Of a DNA stretch of 64,000 bases, positions 51,001-60,000 are shown piece by piece (position 1 is the stretch's first letter; each line of letters starts with the position of its first letter). A model generated the notes under the pieces. The model was not told where the DNA came from. It searched no databases and worked only from the letters and a program-made list of their open reading frames with translations. The DNA is taken from positions 496,001 to 560,000 of the forward strand of contig JAWHQI010000520.1 in NCBI GenBank assembly GCA_033032865.1, read 5' to 3'. Source of the DNA: Dactylorhiza incarnata. Lineage: Eukaryota; Streptophyta; Magnoliopsida; Asparagales; Orchidaceae. The translations under genes and the position numbers were made by a program.

Positions 51001-54000
51001 ATTGTGTTAACCCTTCTACACAATTCGATTATGCTAGGGACGTTGACTACTATTATCATCATTTTGAGGAGGATCACAAGTGTAAATTTTAGCGTTTAAT
51101 TGTATGTAAAGTCCTAAGTCCTTCAGCTATTGGCTCGTGGACATAAAATACTATCTAGATCTATTTAAGTTATTTGTTGAGTGTAGCGTAATATTTGCGA
51201 AACTTATGCTACTAGGTCAGGTATACTCACACTAGGTAGCATTGAATGGACCCTTGAACGAGATCGTCTTCTTCCCATCACTAGTTGGGTGAAGATGAAG
51301 CAGAAATTGTGTCAGAAATATCTATCGGTGTCATATAGGAGTCGACACTTCGAGCAAATATTTGCCCTTCGGCAAGGATCCATGTTAATTGTCAGGTATA
51401 TGGATTGTTTTACGGAGTTAGTGTTGGTGAGTGGCATTCAAAAGGAGCCATTTGCAGACGCTTCTAAATTTTGTCCCGGACTTCAAGCCACGATATCCAT
51501 AGTTGAGCGGTTATCGTTTCGAATCTGTAGAAGAGACATTTCAGCTCGCCCTTCATTACGAGCGGTCCTTGAGATCCCCTAGAGTCGATCAAGTGGACTC
51601 GCACCCTGGCAGTCCTAGTACGAGTCTCCCTGACCAGAGTCTACCACCATGCCTACTCTTGTCCTCCTGGACACAAAAGACGGAACACCTAATACAAAGT
51701 TATCTCATCCCAGTGAGGTACATTGTTCAATGAATTGTCTGCCATCTGAGTCTAACTCACACACTATAGTCCCAAAATATAGTGAGTACAAGAGACTCGG
51801 TGATTCTACAGTGATGTGTCCATCACCTACCCTCTGTGTTGACTTAGTTATCGCCTCGTTAATAGACTCGTCTTTGAGTAAATGTTCATCAAAGTTTCTC
51901 CACATTGTAGTGTCGAGTCATGTCTCGAGTGAGAGACGAGAGCATAGTATTGACTTTGTAATGGTTGTTGCACCTGTTCACGAGTACACTACCATTGTCA
52001 GTGATACGCATCCAAAGGATCATCCAACTATTGATGTAATCTTCGATGAGCCCCTCGTTGAGTTCCCGAGTGAGCCACCTGATAAGTCTTCCTCTATAGA
52101 AAGCATTAATCCTAGCGCAGATGTAGTGGGTATGTGTTTGAGTGGTCGTCCCATTCGCGATGAATTTTCTTATATACCTCTTGGAGAGCCATCAGACGAG
52201 CTTTTCCCTTTTATAGATACTCAACACACCCCAGAGTTACACCCTTATATCAATGTCTCAGACATTCTTTCGCCTGATCGTCGCAAGGGTGATGAATTTT
52301 CCTATTTACAACTCGATGAACCCCAGACAAGCCCATCCCCTAGAAGACATTTGGCATATCATGAACTCATATCTTAGTGTTGATGTCTCGGGCAGTCATT
52401 TGTGTGTTCGTCGCACACTCAACGAGTATTTCTACACTTTGCACAAAGAACCCTCCTAATAAATTGTCCATTCATAGAGACTTTCACCGCCGTATAGAAT
52501 TTAGGTCTAGTAAGTCAGTTAGATTAGGTATTTATCATTTGCACTTGTTGCATGATTTGCATGTCAGACTTCGATTAAAGTTATATTAAATAATGAAACT
52601 TTTAAAACTTGTGCAGGTAATCACGTGAGAGAATAAATGTTCAAAAAGGCGATTGGGTGATGATGAGCACATTATTTAAGAGATTCTCTTTGGGGAACGA
52701 GAACAGCTGTGAATATGAGTGTTAGGTGAATAGGTCCATATAATGTCCTAAGAATGATTGAGTCAAATTCTTATGAGCATGATATTACTGGGTATATACG
52801 TTTTCGCCATGTACTTGAGGTAGAGAATTTGACTCTAAATATGGGTCATCTTGTTATTGGATCCTTCATCTGAACACCCCAATTCAGCATCAGTCATACA
52901 TTTACCTGAGTTTTAGCCTTCGCCTCACCATCAGTCTTTCCTCCAACTTCAGCAACAACTTTTACTCCTACCACAACCTCCCGTATACCTCCTACCCCAA
53001 TTCCTGCCCTACCCTTCACCTTTACGGCAGCTTACTTCGTGCATGGGACCCTCAACAGCTTCTGTGACATGGCAACCTCAGCGGAGACAATTTCTACCAA
53101 GATCAATAGAGATGTTTCATAGGTTTCATTGGGAGTAATGCAGTCTACATTCGTTGGAGATGAATGTTTCTGAGTCCGGGAGATTGATGGAGATCGTTCG
53201 AATATCATTTTAGCGATGTTAGGAATCGATGCATTTGGATTGACGATCGGAGACTGTCATCATGCTCGTCACAAATTTAATATTTTTATGGATTTTTTAT
53301 ATTTTGTGACATAAACTTTGAAAGCTATGGTAAATGATCCGACCGGCCGATTAGAGTCGTCGGATTCATTTACCCCAATTGCCTTACTAAATATTCATAT
53401 TATATTTTAGGTTAAGGGAACGATGGTTTAGGCTATTGCTGAAAAACCATCGGTTTGCTTGGATGTTGAAGCATAACTCATCGATTGACCCTGGTGCTGA
53501 CTCCAAGGACCCAACACCTTCCACCGCACCTACAACTTCAGAAGAACCACCTCCATCTCTGGCGAGTACCTCTCTACCTTGCCCACTCTCATACGTGCCC
53601 TATATCTCCTTTCTTGTACTCAACTTGCAGTCGCCACCTTCTGTAGACCTAATCCCACAGCCGGATTTCCTACTGCAGTCGAAACCCCATAAACAACCCT
53701 TCCTCCACTACATTCCCCACTAGTAGAGCCCTCCCTTACTGCTGACAGTTAAACTGCACCACCTCCAACACCCTAGACCCCGAACCGCACCACCTCCAAC
53801 ACTCCAACCTTCAATCAAACCATTCCTTGCTAGTTTACAGTTGACCCCATCGCTCCCAGACCCCTTTCCTCTACATTATCACCCTAACCAAACCTCCACC
53901 GAACATCCTCTTCCATTCCCACCCATTAAAAAGCCTCCCTCCAACCTACAAACTATCCATATCAACCCCAACAAATACAATCTCTGTGATCCATTTCGGA

Positions 54001-57000
54001 TCATCACTACCACTCCTACAATCATCGGACCATCGCCCCTACACTGGCGCCCCTTTTACTTGATGAGTTCTGCATTTATTTTCAAATTCATCCACATTAG
54101 ATGATGTACCATTTTATTTCTAGTTATAATTGGCTCTAACTAATCTTGGCTTGTATCTTTCATTGAAAGTATGAAACTTGTTTTGCACTTTAATTTTTTG
54201 GCACTTTCAATCAATTTCCATTGTTATTTACTCACCTAAATTGTTATATTTGTGAACAAATGTGACGCTTGGGCGAGATTTTAAAATTAACGTTGTTTAA
54301 TTACTTGCACATCAAACTTAATTGCATAATTAAATTGTTGTATTGCATTAGGGACTATCGCGTGAGCATCCTGCCCACCAAATTGTGTGATTGCGTGTTT
54401 GCATGCATTTTCATTTTCATTTAGGATTAGGGCATCGCGTGTCCATCACCTCTAGAGCATCAGTTAAACCTAATGTTTGTAAATCATTTTGGACTTTTAT
54501 CACTGTTATTGTGGGCTTACCCTATTTCCTTCTGAATTCTACAGCACCAATTTTATATACCCATCTAACCTGGGATTTTTTATGTTTTCTTGTACATTTC
54601 CAAGTCACATAAGTCTATTTTCAATAACCTTATCTATAATAGATGTCAGCCCAATAGTTTCTATAATATAATTATTTCTTCCTTATCCTTGATTGTATAG
54701 TTGTTCTATTATACTGGAAGTACAATGCTTGTTCTTCCATTCCTAGGCACCAATCTAATGTGCCGCACTGCTTAGAATTTATGAGAATGCTCTCGCATTG
54801 CAAGTATGGCCTATGGGTGTCAGGGAGCAATTGTCAAGCCGCCTCCATTATAGGCTTATACCCTACAGATCAAGGGTTTGATCATGGAAAATATTTGATA
54901 CAATGCAGAGTTGATAGGAGCCTCGTGCAATGGGTACATTTTATACTGACTTGCCCACACTAATAAATTATACTACAATGTTACTAATGCACCCTTTACA
55001 ATCTGTTGAGAAGAATTAGAACAAATATAGTTGTTCCAGTGACCATCCTGTAACAGATTTTGGTGACTGTATTGTATACATGTCTTTTTCCTAGAAATCT
55101 AGGTACAAAGGGACTTGCAACATTTTTAAGTATATATAAATACTTAACTAGCTTCAAACTTTTCATAGGCCTCACCAGAATTGATCTCAAAGGATTTAAT
55201 CTTTAGCCATTATGCATGAATCATTCACTCTCCATTTGAGACTGAGACATAAAATTGGTGAAGGTGGATGATGCAGTTGTAAGGCAGACACGGGGAGAAC
55301 TCGCTAAATGCAGCCCTAAATGCGATGAGATGCAATGCAGACTATGCAGTGCAAGAGCGGTCCGCTAAAATTACAACAAGTAATTAATTATTAAAACAAG
55401 TTAACAGGTGCATGAACTTTGCCAAAACATTGATATAAATAAGCAAGTATTAGTCACAGACTAAACGAGGCACAATTATTTTTAAGCGTACGCAGAATAA
55501 GTCCAGTAAATTTTACGACAAACGAACTAATTGCACAATAAAATAACAATCCACTACAGTACAAGTTTGCCAAAATAAACACCTAAAAGAAATGACTTTA
55601 CCACAATTCACACATGCAGGCGGCGGCGAAGGCGATTGTTGGCGGGTATCCAGGGTATAAGCAAGTGGGGCAGGTGTCAAAATAGTTTTTCTGGAGTGGT
55701 GGAGATCTGGGTGGACTGTGACTTGGTTGCTAGGAAGACTGAGAGGTTCACTGTGGAGGAGTGTGTGGTAGGCGGCTGGGAAAGATTTCTAGAATTGATT
55801 GGAAGTTGGGGGTGGCTAGAAGGGGGAGAAGGAGGCGTGTGGGGGCTGGATATGGGTTGCTGGGTGGCTGCACTGGGAAGAAGAGGAGGGGAGGCAGTGA
55901 GGCTGGCGGTGGCTGCACGAGGGAGAGGAGGAGGGGAGGTGGTGCGACTGGCGGTGGCTGCACGAGGAAGAGGAGGAGGGGAGGCGGAGAGGCTGGCGAT
56001 GCCTGCATGAGGGAGAGGAGGAGGGGAGGTGGTGCGGATGGCGGAGATTTACTGGATCTGGTGGTGGAGGGAGGAGGGGGAGGCGGAGACTTACTGGATC
56101 TGGCGGTGGATGTCGACGGGGAGATGCCGACAGAATAGGGGTTGCGGCTTAGAGAGCTTGCGGGCTGGGACAGGGAAGGAGAAGGGTGGAGCAGGCCGTG
56201 GATCCAGGTGGTCGTGGGGCTGATTGGGGAGGAGGTCGGCGGGGAGGGCGTCACACCCAAGCAGATGGCGAAGTCTGGAGTCGCACCAGAGAAAACCGGC
56301 GGCTGTAAGAAAACTGCAAACCCACGATACCATGAACAGCAAATGCCACCAATATATATAACCCTAAAATAATAACCGCTCAACACAATCAAATAAAACC
56401 CGAATCGGACGGCTCACACTGTTTGGACCTATCAGGGGCAAAATATAACTAAAAAATATAAAACCCATATATGAATCTGACTCGGATCGACCATCCAGAC
56501 GCAACCACGGACTCGGATCGTCCATCCGGACAACGGATCACCGCCACCTGCGGGAATACGCGCATGTCGGTCGTGGTGCGCCGTTAACTCCTCCCGGCTT
56601 AAAAGCACTCATCTTCGGTGAGTGAAGATGGTCGTACTCGTGTAGCCGCGGGGAGAGTCCCTCAAACTTCTCTGAAGAAATCCATGTAGCATCATGTGGA
56701 GGCAGACCGCTCCAACGGACAAGATAACGCACAATATCTCACCCGCCCGCGGTGTAGAAGTCGTAACCGATGATGTGAAGCACATCGTATGTAGAAGTGG
56801 ATGGCACTAATATTTCTCCGCTGGCAGTAATGTAATCTCCGTCTGGCAATGATGTATCTCTGTCTGACTGTTGTGTGGGTGGAACCGTCGATGGTGTGAT
56901 GTGATCCTGAGGGTGCGATTCTGTGGGAGGCAACATAGAGGGACTGGTGGAGGCAATTGGAGGTGAAGACTCAGGTAGAGGGGCTATGGTAGATGAAGGC

Positions 57001-60000
57001 ACGGGTAGAGGTGTGGAAAAGGGGTCCACATACACGTGCTCCTCGTAGTAAGGAGTCGAATCCTCTACGTTGAATATTCGCCTGATGCCCATACCATGAG
57101 GGATGTTTATCTCATATGCGTTCGTACCAATCCACCGTACAACTGTATATGGGCCCATTCTACGTGCGCTTATTTTTTTTGCTGGTCCTTGTGGGACCCT
57201 CTCAGATCGAATGTGAATCAATATTTGTTTCCCTACTTCAAAGTTTTGTTTTTGCCTTTGCTGGCCTGCTGATTTTTATAATAATCATCACTAGTTGCAA
57301 TTTTTTTACGGACCAACCCATGGAGTGCATGCAAATGATAAATGAATGACTCAACTGACTCATAAAAATGAAGCGAATGATGCAAATGGAGCACAACATA
57401 TTTGACACACTTTTTAAGGGAAAGCCTGACAATGACTTGGATATCTCTAACATGGGGTGGCCTATCAGGAGGCTCGCCGAGTGGTCGATAGAAAAATCCG
57501 ACATGACTAACGTCATCTCCCGTGGGGACGTCGTAGATGGTGACAAAGTAGTGCGATGCACGGGTGTAATGGATATCTTTTAAATGATAAAGCCCGTCAG
57601 GGGGCTCACCAGGGAGTGTATACCAAAAGTCATCACGTGTGAAATGGTCACTAGTGCGGATACGCGCCCCATCTCTAAAGTGCAGGCAGGGAAGCTCGCC
57701 AAATGAGCCTCTCAGGGACTTAATCTCGAGGAGGTCGATAACGATATGATAGTCCACCAAAAGGAAGGCACCAATAACAGTAGTGTCTATGGGAGCACGT
57801 AGGTCACCTACAACAAAGTCAATGATATCCTCATGAACCTCCATATGAGTATCGCTAATAGAGGTAGTGTTCACATGTGTGAGGGAGGCAGTCCCGACGA
57901 AGTCAATACTATGTTCTCGGCTCTCAGTAGTGATGTGACTCGAGGTGATACTAAGGGAAAAGCAGGGAGTGCCCAGACTCAAGTGTGGGTCACCCGACAT
58001 AGTGTCGAAAATGGTGTCTCTGTCCAAAGGGGACACTAGGTCTAGGTGAGGTGAGAAGGATGGGTATACCATGATACCATCACAGCATCACTGGGTCGCT
58101 CGTCCTCACTCACGTGACCACGCTCACTAATCATACTAGTATCACCCTCCATCTGTATTATAAGGTCATGATTAGATTCAACCTCAAGAACACATGGGCA
58201 CTGAGTCTCATAAAAATGAGACGTATCAAAATCAGGGGTCAGGCCTCTCATGTCGGTGGGAGTACTACTAGACACATTTGTGGCTTGACCCAAATTCCTA
58301 GGCTTTCTTCCTAATGTAGATCTTATGTGATCAAAGTGAGCGTCTAAGACATCAAAACGGTCAAGAACTAATCGTTGAAATTCGGCCTCAGACAACTCTA
58401 TTTGTAGATCACTAGGAGGGTCTCGACATGTGTTGTGATCCTGGCGATGGTGATCTCTATAGGGTTCCTAAGGGTCATCAAGACAATAGTTCTTAACATA
58501 ATCAGATTGTGCTCGTGGGTGGGTATGGGCTCTACGAACGTGCAGTGGTGGTTGCGCATATCTGAACTCAGATTCCTCAACAAGAGGAGATGTGTAACGA
58601 CGACGACCTGAACGATGGTCAACTCTATCATCAATCATCATAACGTCGCGAAGAGGTGTAATGATGATAACGTGAGGACCTCTTGTCGTGGTGATCGTAT
58701 CTAGCATAATGGAATTGAGTTGAGGGGTCAACACGATCTCTAGGAGTGGTGTGCGATGAGCGATAATAATTATCATGATAACATGAGGGTTTCTCTAAAG
58801 GGACTCTATAAGATCGACCATAAGTGGACTCGGGATCCTCAAATAGAGGAGACGAACGACGACGATAGCTAGACATAAATGAACCTAAAAACTCTATAAG
58901 ACCTACCACTACGCATATAAATGTGGCCCAAACCTTGGCCTCTGATACCAATTTGATGCAGTGGTAAGGCAGACACGGGGAGAACTCGCTAAATGCAGCC
59001 CTAAATGCGATGAGATGCAATGCAGTGCAAGAGCGGTTCGCTAAAATTACAACAAGTAATTAATTATTATAACAAATTAACAGGTGCATGAACTTTGCCA
59101 AAACATTGATATAAATAAGCAAGTATTGGTCACAGACTAAACGAGGCGCAATTATTTTTAAGCGTGCACAGAATAAGTCCAGCAAATTTTACGACAAACG
59201 AACTAATTGCACAATAAAATAACAATCCACCACAGTACAAGTTTGCCAAAATAAACAACTAAAAGAAATGACTTTACCACAATTCACACATGCAGGCGGC
59301 GGCGAAGGCGATTGTTGGCGGGTATCCAGGATATAAGCAAGTGGGGCAGGTGTCAAAATAGTTTTTCTGGAGTGGTGGAGATCTGGGTGGACTGTGACTT
59401 GGCTGCTAGGAAGACTGAGAGGTTCACTGTGGAGGAGTGTGTGGTAGGCGGCTGGGAAAAATTTCTGGAATTGATTGGAAGTTGGGGTGGCTGGAAGGGG
59501 GAGGAGGAATAGGCGTGTGGGGGTTGGATATGGGTTGCTGGGTGGTTGCACGAGGGAGAAGAGGGGAGGCGGTGAGGCTGGCGGTGGCTGCACGAGAGAG
59601 AAGAGGGGAGGTGGTGCGGCTGGCGGTGGCTGCACGAGGAAGAGGAGGAGGGGAGGCAGAGAGGCTGGTGGTGGCTGCACGAGGGAGATGAGGAGGGGAG
59701 GTGGTGCGGCTGGCGGAGATTTACTGGATCTGGCGGTGGAGGAAGGAGGAGAGGGAGGCGGAGACTTACTGGATCTGGCGGTGGATGTCGACGAGGAGAG
59801 GCCGACGGAACAGGGGTTGCGGCTTAGAGAGCTTGCAGGCTGGGATAGGGAAGGAGGATGGTGGAGCAGGCCGTGGATCCAGGCGGTCGTGGGGCTGATC
59901 GGGGAGGAGGTCAGCGGGGAGGGCGTCACACCCAAGCAGATGGCGAAGTCTAGAGTCGCACCAAAGAAGACCGGCGGCTGCAAGAAAACTGCAAACCCAC

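Larger units (their letters stand above)
44550..54455 (+). mobile_element. Element B: composite relic of the same gypsy-like family as A and C
   Basis: The left part begins with an LTR U3 related to element A (TGCGGATCGACGATCC, then TCTATATATTGAGGGTGAGG). PBS-like TTGCTATCAGAGCC lies at about 50799-50812. The body 50820-53190 carries gag and ORF2 relics. A right LTR of about 1.27 kb (53190-54455) matches 50170-50790 (CTTGGCTTGTATCTTTCATT, GGGTTAGGGCATC). The left LTR is far longer (about 6.2 kb) because of duplications, satellites and probably another insertion. Exact ends and TSD were not found. Confidence 0.55.

Noticed and set aside
55748..56392. Proline-rich 214-codon ORF and its counterpart 59189-60025 as host genes
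   Set aside because: Both are inside the two LTRs of element C. I kept the frame-preserving minisatellite as a finding but not as a gene.
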